This document shows, in pieces, positions 29,178 through 40,297 of a DNA stretch of 64,000 nucleotides (its first letter is position 1; every line of letters starts with the position of its first letter). The position numbers and the translations under genes were made by a program. The notes below the pieces were generated by a model. That model ran no database searches, was not told the DNA's origin, and saw only the letters and a program-made list of their open reading frames with translations. Location: positions 706,722 to 770,721 of the forward strand of contig OY101121.1 in assembly GCA_956465555.1 (NCBI GenBank), read 5' to 3'. The DNA is from Nitzschia sp. pyKryTriq1. Its lineage: Eukaryota > Bacillariophyta > Bacillariophyceae > Bacillariales > Bacillariaceae.

Positions 29178-29975
29178 ATGGACAGTGCTCGAATGTCGCA
29201 ACTTTTGCTTGTAGCTTTCTTGCTGTGCTCCTCTACTTGTGATGCCGCATTTGCTGCTATCGGCAAGCAACAAGATTCTCGGCCACATTCTTCCGGGCGA
29301 GCATTCTCGAGACACTGTCTTCGTTCCCATAGTAGATATTATGGCACCAGTAGCTGCCTTGGGTTGTTAAACACCCGTAGAATAAGTGATGAAGATGATA
29401 CTGTCGGTGTTCCCAATGTTGCCGAAAACTCAGCTAAGACACGTCGACGATTTCTTCAAAGGACAATTTCGTGGGTACCCTCATCAGTGGCTTGTTCTAC
29501 CATTTTCTGTGGTGATCATTTTGTTGCAAAGGCTGCCATGCTCAATTCTCAAAAAGTCTTTGAAGTTGGAAAGGATCTGACCGTCGAACAAGCCATGGAA
29601 AGATTTCAAGAAGGAAAAGCATCCTTGCAATACCTGCTAGATCACTATGATGAAATTTGTGCAGCGGGAGGGGACAATGTTCGTCGATACCTAGGGACAG
29701 TCGGTCTCACGTCTGGCTTATACGGGATCTCAAAGGTTCTGAAGGTGCTGAAGGATCAGTCCACATCGATCGATGACATTATCGAATTCAGTGAGTTGTC
29801 TGAGGAATTGATCGCAGCCATCAATCAAGCCGATGGATCGGCCTACATGGCAATCTTTACAACATCTTCTACAAGCGGGGTACCTCCTCAAAGATATTTT
29901 GACGACGCCAAAACAGAAGTGAAACAGGCCATGAAAACAATGAATGAGTTGTCTACTCAATTAGGAATCAAATGA
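29178..29975 (+). CDS. predicted thylakoid-lumen protein with plastid and twin-arginine leaders (copy 2)
   Basis: Identical at the protein level to 15574-16371, with the same 265 residues, leader motifs and flanks. The two genes cannot be told apart by product or, as far as I see, by promoter. If both are real the gene dose is doubled. In-frame upstream ATG at 29133. Confidence 0.7.
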   Translation: MDSARMSQLLLVAFLLCSSTCDAAFAAIGKQQDSRPHSSGRAFSRHCLRSHSRYYGTSSCLGLLNTRRISDEDDTVGVPNVAENSAKTRRRFLQRTISWVPSSVACSTIFCGDHFVAKAAMLNSQKVFEVGKDLTVEQAMERFQEGKASLQYLLDHYDEICAAGGDNVRRYLGTVGLTSGLYGISKVLKVLKDQSTSIDDIIEFSELSEELIAAINQADGSAYMAIFTTSSTSGVPPQRYFDDAKTEVKQAMKTMNELSTQLGIK

Positions 29976-30335
29976 TAAGGCTGAAACCCAAGGGACAGCC
30001 AAAGGACCTCTTTCAAAGTTTTTGCTTCTTGCTTCGTGCGTCTAGGTGCCAGCTCGTGCGGGTGGTAGGAAGAAGTATGAGGTTGCTCTGAGAATCCAAA
30101 GTACGAATATCACCTTTGCTAGATAGGCCACTAGTAGAGAGTAATCACTCTACAACAAGTAGAGAAAAAAATAGCAAGAATCTATTTGATCGTGAATGCA
30201 GTCGTACGTGTCTAGCATGGAGAGCGGCCGCCGAATACTGTACCTGCTACCTGGTACCAGGGACAAGTACTGTACCAGGTACTGTACTGACTGTAGTACC
30301 GGTACCGTACCTGATGGTACAAGAAGTACGAGCAT

Positions 30336-31926
30336 TACACGCCAAATTAATCTTTCTGCAATTTGTCAATACCAGGAAGAATTGCAGAATTCTCCCCCTC
30401 TTTGCAGGCCTGATTGCAGAATTCTCGTGGAGGGTTTCCAACAAAAATCTGACTTTAACGAACTGCAGGCCATATTGCAGAATCTAACATCGCCCCTACA
30501 CGTGGCACCCAATCCACCACCAATTGCAGGATTGAATGCAGATCTTCACATTTTCTGCAATCAATATTCCTTCAACGGATGACGTATATACCGACCCTCC
30601 CCCATTTTATAATAATCTCATCATCGTCGGTTTCAGAACGACTGGGTCCTCATCGGAATCTTATATCCAATGCCTCCAGACTACCCATCTACACCTGATG
30701 GTCCTGAACACTTGGAGTTCAAGACTAGGATGATAAAAGTAGACACTTCGTCAGAAAGTGTGGCTTTGTTGTCATCAGGTCGTAGCTTTCTGTTTAGAAT
30801 TCGCATTTCCGACTTGAGATCCTTGAAATTGTTTTTGGTACGACCGTTGATGGAGGGAGGATACTTTTCCGTTGGGACAGCGTGACGGCCGAACACACCG
30901 ATGACGGTTTGGTTGAGCGTATTCCAACGGGAGACCATAGAGGATTTTATGTGGTCCATGATGTGGTCCTTGATCTGATCCCGAAGGCTCTGGAAGTCTG
31001 CAAGAGCATCGTTACTACCAAAAGGCTGTTGGTAGTTCGATGCGGGGATCTTAGCGATGCTCTGTTCCAAGGAATTCGTTCCTTTTTTGGGACTTTGGCG
31101 GGAATCCAAAAGATTATAAGGGATCAAGACGCGTTGGGTGGTTGGGTCGCGGGGAAGCCTGTATCGGGCACAAACAAGATCTGCCTTGGGGGTGTCAGCG
31201 AAAAGGGAAGGATCGTTCGCGACGGGCGGATTAATATTTGGAAGTTCCGGGGGAGGGTTTCGGATGTGAAATGACTACAGATATTGAAACAAACTGAGCT
31301 ACCATTGGAATAAAAACACCGACTGTTGTAGAATCTCTCATTTTTATCACAAGAATGATACTAAGCATTTTCTAAAATATTTCTTCAAGAATATCTAATC
31401 CGGAGCTTTTCCTTAAGATGAAAGAATTATAAAACTTAGCCACTGGAGCGCGATGGTGGGGCCGCTGCCCACACGCGCGTATCTGCGCAGCCTTGGGGGA
31501 GAATTTTGGGATTGAAGGGGCGCCTGACTAGTAAAACACGGTTTCCGACTGAAACGACTCTACGCTGGTAACTTTGGGGGGAAACGAGTAACTGTGATTT
31601 ATTGTGGGGGGGGTATTGCGGAGAAAGAGGGGATGAGGGTGTGCGCGGACGGATTGCAGAAATCTTCTGCAATAACGTCTGCATTATAATCCTCGTGGGG
31701 AGCGAGCCGGACGAGTATTCTGCAATTAAAGTTGCATTTTCTGCAACCCGCGAGCTCAACTGCAGAATGTGCGCGCTGATTGCAGGAAGTGACGTGGTTT
31801 AGCGCGTTTGCGCAGATCGAAGTGGAGAACGCATTGCAGAAAGCGATGGCTGCATTTGATGATTCTGCAATACATGAATTTCCTGCAATTGGGGGTTGAA
31901 GTGCAGAAAGAATATTTTGGCGTGTA
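30336..31926. mobile_element. candidate DNA transposon with 25-bp inverted repeats (copy 2)
   Basis: Exact copy of 16732-18322, carried along inside the duplication rather than by its own transposition: flanks and terminal repeats (30336-30360, 31902-31926) are the same. The inner minus-strand frame is at 30681-31274. Confidence 0.6.
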
Positions 31927-32153
31927 CGCAGCAAAGCCGCGGCCGTCGAAACGCACGATGTGAGATGTTGTGATGAGTGATGAGAGCGATGAGCGATGAG
32001 TGCGACGACGATGATGATGCGATCGTGATTGTCAGCAACCGCAATAATTGTCAGTCGTAGTCAACTAATAGAGGTGATATAATAACTACCGTGGGAGAGA
32101 TTCCGTGATTTGTTTAAACTTGCTGTTGCACAAGAAACGAGAGACACAGCACG

Positions 32154-33275
32154 ATGGTCCAGGGACTGGCATTTCTGTCGAAAAAGGGCTTCAACCCGCA
32201 CAATCAAGTCAATCGAAAGCAAGTTTTTGAAGCCCAACAGCACAATAAGTTGGAACAGGAACGAATTCGAAAACGAGAAGAGCAGCTTAGGCGCGAGCGG
32301 GAAGACGAAGAATTATGTGCTGCTCGCCATGGCGATGGATCCCAGGCGCAGTTGCGCTTCATGTACGATGCTCCCCCCGGCCTGAAGAAAGATGACCAGC
32401 AGCAACAGCAGGCAGCAGCGAACGCTGCGAGAAAGCCGACCTCGGAAGCAGTGAAAGATGTCACTCAAATCCAGCCTAGTGACGATGCGGCAGCTGCAGC
32501 ATTTCGGCGAATGCTGGCTGCAACAACTCAACCACCACCAGACAACGGTTCCGGGGATCTGGCCACGAGCGACACCTACGAAGGGGCCGCCGGTGCCGAT
32601 GGAGAATCCAAGCTCGGCTTTGCACCTGTGTTGCAAGGGACCACGCTGGAGCGAGAGCTGGAAAAATCAAATGACACAAGGTCTGCTCTGGAGAAGGCGG
32701 TTGGGCGAAGGGATCGCGGAGGCGCTTTGACGTTGGAAGAACAACTTTCGCGCTTTCCCCAGCTGAAGAATGCGCCCATGGCCAAGGGAATGAGCGCCAC
32801 GGATGTCAACGTTAGCTTCAAGCCGTTGGGGGCACAGATGCGCAATGTAAAGTGCCTCGCCTGTGGTGTTTGGGGGCATTCAAGAGGCGATCGAGAATGT
32901 CAAACGACTGGCTGGGACCCTTTCAGTTCTGGTACTGCTCGAGCAGCGGCTCCCGCCGCTTCCTCTTCCATACGACCTTCGAAGATCGAGGATACAACCC
33001 GACGAGACGACACGAGGAGTGGCGACAATGGTGATAGTCGACGTCTCGCACAAAGCGATGATGATTTTTCGTCGTCCAGTTCATCCTCCTCCTCCAGTGA
33101 TGATAGTCGAAGGAAGCGAAAGCGAAAGCATCGGTCATCCTCCAAGCACAAGAAGAAGGAAAAGGAATCATCACGAAAACGCAGCCGGAAGCACCGTTCA
33201 AGGTCTCCATCTCGACGATCAAAGAAGAGCCACCACCGGTCGCGTAAGAAACGGGAGCGGTCGAATCAATCATGA
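32154..33275 (+). CDS. CIR1-like corepressor/spliceosome-associated protein (copy 2)
   Basis: Same 373 residues as 18550-19671: CIR N-terminal motif, MYDAPPG segment, zinc knuckle and Arg/Ser tail. Ends 78 bp from the convergent metalloprotease copy. CIR1-type proteins are normally single-copy, so a perfect second copy supports either very recent duplication or an assembly error. Confidence 0.88.
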   Translation: MVQGLAFLSKKGFNPHNQVNRKQVFEAQQHNKLEQERIRKREEQLRREREDEELCAARHGDGSQAQLRFMYDAPPGLKKDDQQQQQAAANAARKPTSEAVKDVTQIQPSDDAAAAAFRRMLAATTQPPPDNGSGDLATSDTYEGAAGADGESKLGFAPVLQGTTLERELEKSNDTRSALEKAVGRRDRGGALTLEEQLSRFPQLKNAPMAKGMSATDVNVSFKPLGAQMRNVKCLACGVWGHSRGDRECQTTGWDPFSSGTARAAAPAASSSIRPSKIEDTTRRDDTRSGDNGDSRRLAQSDDDFSSSSSSSSSSDDSRRKRKRKHRSSSKHKKKEKESSRKRSRKHRSRSPSRRSKKSHHRSRKKRERSNQS

Positions 33276-33353
33276 CGACGATTATTATTTTACCAAGAAG
33301 CTACTATGAAGGTCCGGGCAGGCGCACATTATTGTGACCGAGACGACGTGGGT

Positions 33354-36300
33354 TTAGATCCAGATATAAGAAGGACAAGCTTCTTGCAAGTCAATACCGC
33401 CCTTGACCGATTTGGCCGTTTTCCCTACAAACATCTTAGCACCAATCTTACCACCCAAGTCAAAGGAGAGCGGACAACAGTCACACGAGACAAGATAGTG
33501 ATCTTTCTTGTACAACTTTCCAAATCCCTGAAAGCCATCGTCGATTGTCTCTTGAGCTTCACACTTTTGCTTCAGCTCGCTATCACCAGCTTTGTAAACA
33601 CAAATAAAGTTCTCGTCGGCCCCCGAACAAAGGTCTTTTGCTTCACCACTATCGGCTGAGCAGTGAGTGGTAGTGGGGGCACTGCTAGTCGAGGGAGCTG
33701 CACTGGGGCGAGTGCTGGGTTCAGCAGTAGGGAAGTAGGACGGAGAAGACGAGGGTTCTGGAGGACAAGCTTCTAGCAAGTCAATACCGCCCTTGACCGA
33801 TTTTCCCTTCTTCCCGTGAAACAGCATAACACCAATATTCCCACCAAGGTCAAAGGAGTCGGGACAACAGTCACACGAGACAAGATAGTGATCATTATTG
33901 TACAACTTTCCAAATCCCTGAAAGCCATCGTCGATTGTCGTTTGAGTTTCGCACTTTTGCTTCAGTTCGTAATCACCAACTTTGTAAACACAAATAAAGT
34001 TCTCGTCGGTTCCCGAACAAACGTCCTCTGCGGCACCACTATCGGCTGAGCATTGAGAGGTGGTGGGGGCATTGCTAATCGAGGGAGCTCCACTGGGGCG
34101 AGTGCTGGGCTCAGCAGTAGGGAAGTAGGATGGGCGAGCAGATGGTCTTGCAGATTCACTCGGTCCTGCGCTAGGGTAGCGAGAAGGAGCAGAGGATGCT
34201 GTTGGGCTACCGCTGGGTTGTTGACTAGGGGCGCTGCTAGTCGAGGGAGCTCCACTGGGACGATTGCTCGGTTCGCCAGAGGGCATTGTCGATGGACTAG
34301 CAGACGGTCCCGCACTTGGGTAGCGAGAAGGAGCAGAGGATGCTGTTGGGCTACCGCTGGGTTGTGGACTAGGGGCGCTGCTAGTCGAGGGTGCTCCACT
34401 GGGGCGATTGCTCGGTTCGCCAGAGGGCATAATCGATGGACTAGTAGACGGTCTTGCAGAGTCACTCGGCCCTGCACTCGGCTGGCTAGAGGGGACAACA
34501 CTCGGTCCTGCACTAGGGTAGTGAGAAGGAGCAGATGATACTGTTGGGCTACCGCTTGGTTGTTCACTTGTGGGGGTAGGGGCGTTGCTGATTGAGGGAG
34601 CTCCACTAGGGCCAGCGCTCGGGTTGCCAGAGGGCATAGTCGATGGACCAGCGGACGGTCTTGCAGACTCACTCGGTCCTGCACTCGGCTGCCCAGAGGG
34701 GACCTCACTCGGTCCTGCACTAGGGTAGCGAGAAGGACTACCGCTTGGTTGTTGACTAGGGGCGCTGCTAGTAGAGGGTGCTCCACTGGGGCGATTGCTC
34801 GGTTCGCCAGATGGCATAATAGATGGACTAGCAGACGGTTTTGCAGAGTCACTCGGTCCTGCACTCGGCTGGCCAGAGGGGACAACACTCGGTCCTGCGC
34901 TAGGGTAGCGAGAAGGAGCAGAGGATGCTGTTGGGCTACCGCTTGGTTGTCGACTAGGGGCACTGCTAGTCGAGGGTGCTCCACTGGGGCGATTGCTCGG
35001 TTCGCCAGAGGGCATAATCGATGGACGAGTAGACGGTCTTGCAGAGTCACTCGGTCCTGCACTCGGCTGGCTAGATGGGACAGCACTTGGCCCTGCGCTA
35101 GGGTAGCGAGAAGGAGCAGAGGATGCTGTTGGGCTACCGCTTGGTTGTCGACTAGGGGCGCTGCTAGTCGAGGGAGCTCCACTAGGGCCAGTGCTCGGTT
35201 CGCCAGAGGGCATACTCGATGGACTAGTAGATGGTCTTGCAGAGTCACTAGGCTGGCCAGATGGGACAGCACTTGGTCCTTCACTAGGCATGCTAGACGG
35301 AGCATTGGACGGTGAGGCATCGGCGGGGCATTGACAGGACGTTGATCCCGTTGATCCATTACGGTTGCAGGCATCGTTTGAGGCAATATGGTTATTGATT
35401 GTGTTTACGCAGGCGGTACAGAATTTTTGTAGGTCTTCTGCAGATCCATCACCGCTACGCATAACGCACGTCAGATCGTCGTTGTTTGCAGAATCGAGGT
35501 CAGGATCCCCGGCGGCATTTGTATGGTGGCAACCCATGTTATGTCCAATTTCATGTGTTGGCACAGTGACGGCGCCGTCGCGAAAACCCAACAAGGTTGC
35601 GGACCATATCCCTGGCCTCCAGGCACACCCGGAAGCACTATTATCAACACCCGCCCAACCGGACAGAAACATTGCCACATCCCAATCTGCGCTCATTCTT
35701 GACGGCGTCGCTTCCCAAATCTGTTGGAGTCCTTGCAGCGCGCCAGGGACGCCCGTCGTACATCCAGTATTATTGAATTGGACACCTGTGTATGGATCCG
35801 CGTTTGCTCCAGTGCTGTCTTGTCCTTGACAGAACTATAATAAGCAAGAATCGGAGACGGCGTGGATCACAGTAAATAGGAAGAGGGGTTAGAAGAGCGA
35901 CAGCTGGCGCTGGAAAAAGCTTACTTTAGAACCAAACGCTTGAATGACAAAACTTACAATTTCCAAATATCCGATACGGAGCCTGGTACAGATGCCCACA
36001 ACTTCGTAGTAGTTACTCATATCTTCCACAAGCTGTTCGACATGGATTTGAGTAGCAGCGAAATTGTTCCCTCCATACTTTGCGCAGTATTTGCTGTCAA
36101 CAGCGATTCCGAGCCTCAATTCATAGCAGCTCCCATTGCAACCTGAGGCGACTTCTGTGAGAAGGTTCCGTTCTTGGAGTACATCTCGATTGAATGCCGG
36201 AACAGCCACGACATTCTTATTCTTTCCAGCACCATCAGCAGGTTTCTCGTTGATGCCGGTGCTGGGGGGAGGAAGAGCCCAAGAGGAGGTTTGTTCTTGT

Positions 36301-36947
36301 TGTCGCAGGTTCCGGCGGACAACTGGTGGCAGTGGAGGAGCCAGCGAATCTATTTCACCAGAGTTCAAAAGACATTTGACGTCGTCGAAAGATCCGGTGG
36401 GGATCGTAGTGAAGATATTGCTTGTTCCCTTGATCTTCCACAACTGAACTGGGGTTCCCAGCAATCCATTTCCGACAATCGCAGCACCAGGTGGTGAGTG
36501 CGAGGAAGAGTCTTGTTCTTCTGGTAGGACCAGCGGCTGACTATCGAGGTTGTCACGAACCTTGATCCTTTCAATCTCGGTCGGATCAAGAGGATTGTGG
36601 AAAATCTCGATGAGAGAGCCGGATTGCTCACAAATCTTTTGGGAAACGCCCATTGACACCACGGGACACTCTCCGGATGTGCCACAGTGCACCGTTGAGG
36701 CGAAGCGCGACGGTTTCGGTGTCGCTCCGGCGACCGAAATGAGCTTGTCGGAAGAGATATTGATGGTGCCATCATTCTCGAGTACATGGTAAAGGAAGAC
36801 CGTGTCATCCTTCAGACAGTGCTCATTTTTGAAGGCAGAAATGAGAGAGTCATCGACGTTGATCGGCATGCCAGCGGCCAGATGGTTTGGTGCGTCTGGT
36901 GGGGCGGCAGCCAGCAAAAGCATGAACGACAGCGTTGGAATCTTCAT
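33354..36947 (-). CDS. secreted PSxxPS metalloprotease (copy 2)
   Basis: Exons 36947-35958 and 35834-33354, identical to 23343-19750, including the intron and every PSxxPS repeat. Such repeat tracts usually drift in length quickly, so exact agreement argues that the copies separated very recently or are one locus assembled twice. Confidence 0.85.
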
Positions 36948-39900
36948 GATCAACAACAAAATTGCCGATTGCACGACGAACTTCTGTTTTATGGGGATTT
37001 GCGAACTACTGCTGAATTGGTTTCGAAGATCGACACGCATCATGCATGACGACGCGGGGCCCCGAAAGCTGGTAGCAGCAGTAGTAGGTTTGTACTGTAA
37101 GTTTCGTTTCCCCGTGCGTACGAGTATGTCGAAGAATGTCAGGGACTAGAGTTATTAAAGCATCGATTGGGCGGTCATAATTGCGAACACTCATGAATCA
37201 TTGCGAACCAACCAACAAAGCGATGTTTCGATTTCTTCATGGGCCTTTTCCCGCTGGCATTCTTCAACATACTAGTACAGGTTCGCCCTACCAGTACTTA
37301 CAGTACAGTACAGTACAGTACAGTACATACAGCACAGTACAGTACAGTACAGTACAGTACAATACAGCACCTTGTACTGGGTCGGTACAGGACAGTACCT
37401 GTACTGCATGTACCAGGTACGAGTACCAGCTAGCAGGTACTAACGGTATTTCTTCAAATAAAAAGATTCTTGTCCTTCATCAATCGAGCGCGTACGAGTA
37501 TGTCGAAGAATGTCAGGGACTAGGGATATTTATTATTGAAACATCGATAACTTGGACAATAATTAAGCCATAGCGATGTTTCGATTTCTTCCTGGGCCTG
37601 ATGTTCCGGCCTCAATTCTTTCTTCGTAGAATTGTACCAAGGGCTACGGTGGAAACAGTGCATTCGACGTGCTCTCCAGAAAAAGGGCATATTATCGATA
37701 CTGTACTTGCAGTACCCGTAGTTCGGATTGCGGCCGCTGTACTCATACTTCTTGGAGTACCCGTAGTTCGGATTGCGGCCGCGTCCTACTGTACCGGTAT
37801 GGTGCATGCATGCGTTTCGATCAAAATCGGAAGGATTGACAAAACCAGCGTGCGTATGTACGAGTACGTATTATGTTGAAGAATGTCAGGGACTAGTAGA
37901 ACTTTTTATTAAATCATCGATTGGGTCATTGCGAACCCTCCACTCGGGCGGGCGGGGAATCCAAATGAACAATACCGAAAACTTGTTTAGATTTTTTGTT
38001 CATGGGCCTTTTCCCGCTGGTACAGTATTCGCCTGCCCGGAACACCTACCGGTAGCAGATTGCCTGTCCGTCGGAATTTCCCCGCCTGACGGACATACGC
38101 CCCTCTCTCTCTCTCTCTACTGCGCGCTAGCGCACGGTAGGTATTGGCAGCTACCCCCGCCCATAACTTGCAGTTAAGGCTGGGTTCGATAGAGGGGTTA
38201 CTTGGTTCGATAGAGGGGTGTGTAAAATAATGTCTACTACTAGCACTATCGCGTGAATGAAAATAAAATAATGTCTATTAGTAGCGCTATCGCGTGAATG
38301 AAAATACTAAAATAATGTCTATTACTACTACTAGCGCTATGCGCTATCGTGTGATTGTTCAGTCCTACGTGTCGAATTTACGTTGAGTCCTTGCCAGAAC
38401 AACTGACGATCCCTGGCTCGAGCACCCTTCTTCCCACCCAAGGGGAATGTCAGGCCCGGGATATCCTCTTTGTGGAAAATCGAAAGGACGATTGGCCGAG
38501 AGACTTTCTTCAGACCAACAGGAACAAAAATAAGTGCTTTGATTGGTAATATAGTCTTCGTCCGAGGCAAATTGGGTGATGGTAACTGGCAGGGGCATGG
38601 TTTTGATGAAAGGAAGCAGAGGGGAAAATGGGGGGTAGATTTAAAAACGACTGTAAGAAATATTAGTTTCCGGTCGAGAAGCCTGGGAGAGTTTGAATCG
38701 GGAAGATTGGCCGTTATCGGTAAGTTAAAGAACAGTACCGTTATTACGCAGGTGTGTTGCAACGGCGGGGTGAGGGGCGGAACAGCATTGGGGCGTGTAG
38801 TGTACCGATACTGTAGATTGTAGAGTGTTGAGGGAGTACCGTTATTACGCAGGTGTGTTGAAACGGCGGGGTGAGGGGCGGAACAGCATTGGGGCGTGTA
38901 GTGTACCGGTACTGTAGATTGTAGAGTGTTGAGTGAGGGTGCAACGGTGAGTGTGTGGGGGTGTGTGGCCTGATTATTTTTATGGTGGAAGAAGAAATGA
39001 TATTGTTGGAGAGATTTGACTGATGTACTGGTGAATTCTGCAGGGGTCTTGGAGATTTCTATGGAGTAGCGGGAGGCCAAAAATACGATAGTGGGGGATA
39101 GCCAGGAGCATTCGCCAGAGAAAATCTGCAGGCGGAATTTGCAAGCTCCCTGGAGAATTTGGCAGAGAAAAAGTACCTCAGTGAGGGATCGCCAGGAGCA
39201 TTCGCCAGAGAAAATCTGCAGGCGGAATTTGCAAGCTCCCTGGAGAATTTGGCAGAGAAAAAGTACCTTAATTAAATCTGAAGTTTTGTCTTAAGAGAAT
39301 TCTGCCTACTATATAAATAATATCGGGGACATCCTGCCAATCATCCTGCCGATTCTGCGCCTCTGATGGATGGCCACTGAGCGACGATGGTGGATCATCA
39401 TTCTTTTTGTATGAGACGCCGTATTCCTATTTCTATCCCTCTTGCCGATCGTCGATCGGAGAGGTCAAGTTGAATCGGTTGACCTCAAGACCATCTAGAA
39501 GCCCAATGCTTTGCCAGCTCGCTCCCTGTCGAGATCTGATATTATGCCTTGAAGCAAGAGCATCGTCACAAGAGCATTTGGGGGAGACTGGTGGTCTACG
39601 CTAATTCTACACATATTTTTGTACTACTTATTTCGTTAGACACCCCCTCGAATAATGTTGTACAGTACTGTATGCCCCTAAGCGGGGGGGGGGGGCGCTG
39701 TGTGCGGGGTGGACTTTTTTGTTCCTCCGCGCGCCGGCCGGAGAGTTAGGCCGACCCTTATGCGCGGATCTGCCCTTGCCAGTTTTTGGCGTGCGTGAAG
39801 GTGGTGCCGGCGCGTTTCTGTTTTCTGTCCAGGTTCCGACGCTACGTGTACTGTAGCAAGACAGTAGCTGGCGATGTGCGCGGGGGCAAATCGCTCATCT

Positions 39901-40297
39901 GGCATCTGGCGGTCACCGCGCGGGTGGTCGGTACCGTACAAGCTACCCGGTATGGTACCGATAGTGGGTGCATGTGGCAGAAAAAAGAAAAAGAGCCTTG
40001 CAACAACTGCTGTAACAATTTTTATGTACTTATTCCCGTAGACCTCTTTCTACTCTCCATTAGACTATCAACCCATCAGTTATTATAATCTACTGTACAA
40101 ACAATTATACGCACAGGACCGCAAGCGAAAGAGAAGAGAGAGCAAGACTTCCGCAGAAGATTGAACCTACATACATACGAACATTAACCGAAACTGAACG
40201 CGGTGCCTCGTCGGAGGTTGGAGCACTTCTTGTTGGCTTTATAAAAGAATTTTCTCGTGACTCATTTCGGGCGGTGTCAACGGAGGACAACTATACG
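36948..40297. other. repeat-rich 3.3-kb spacer (copy 2)
   Basis: Exact copy of 23344-26693. The three dispersed repeats are at 37117-37257, 37491-37599 and 37858-38020; the tandem repeats are at 38735-38934 and 39090-39268. The 12-G run lies near 39684-39695. Confidence 0.6.
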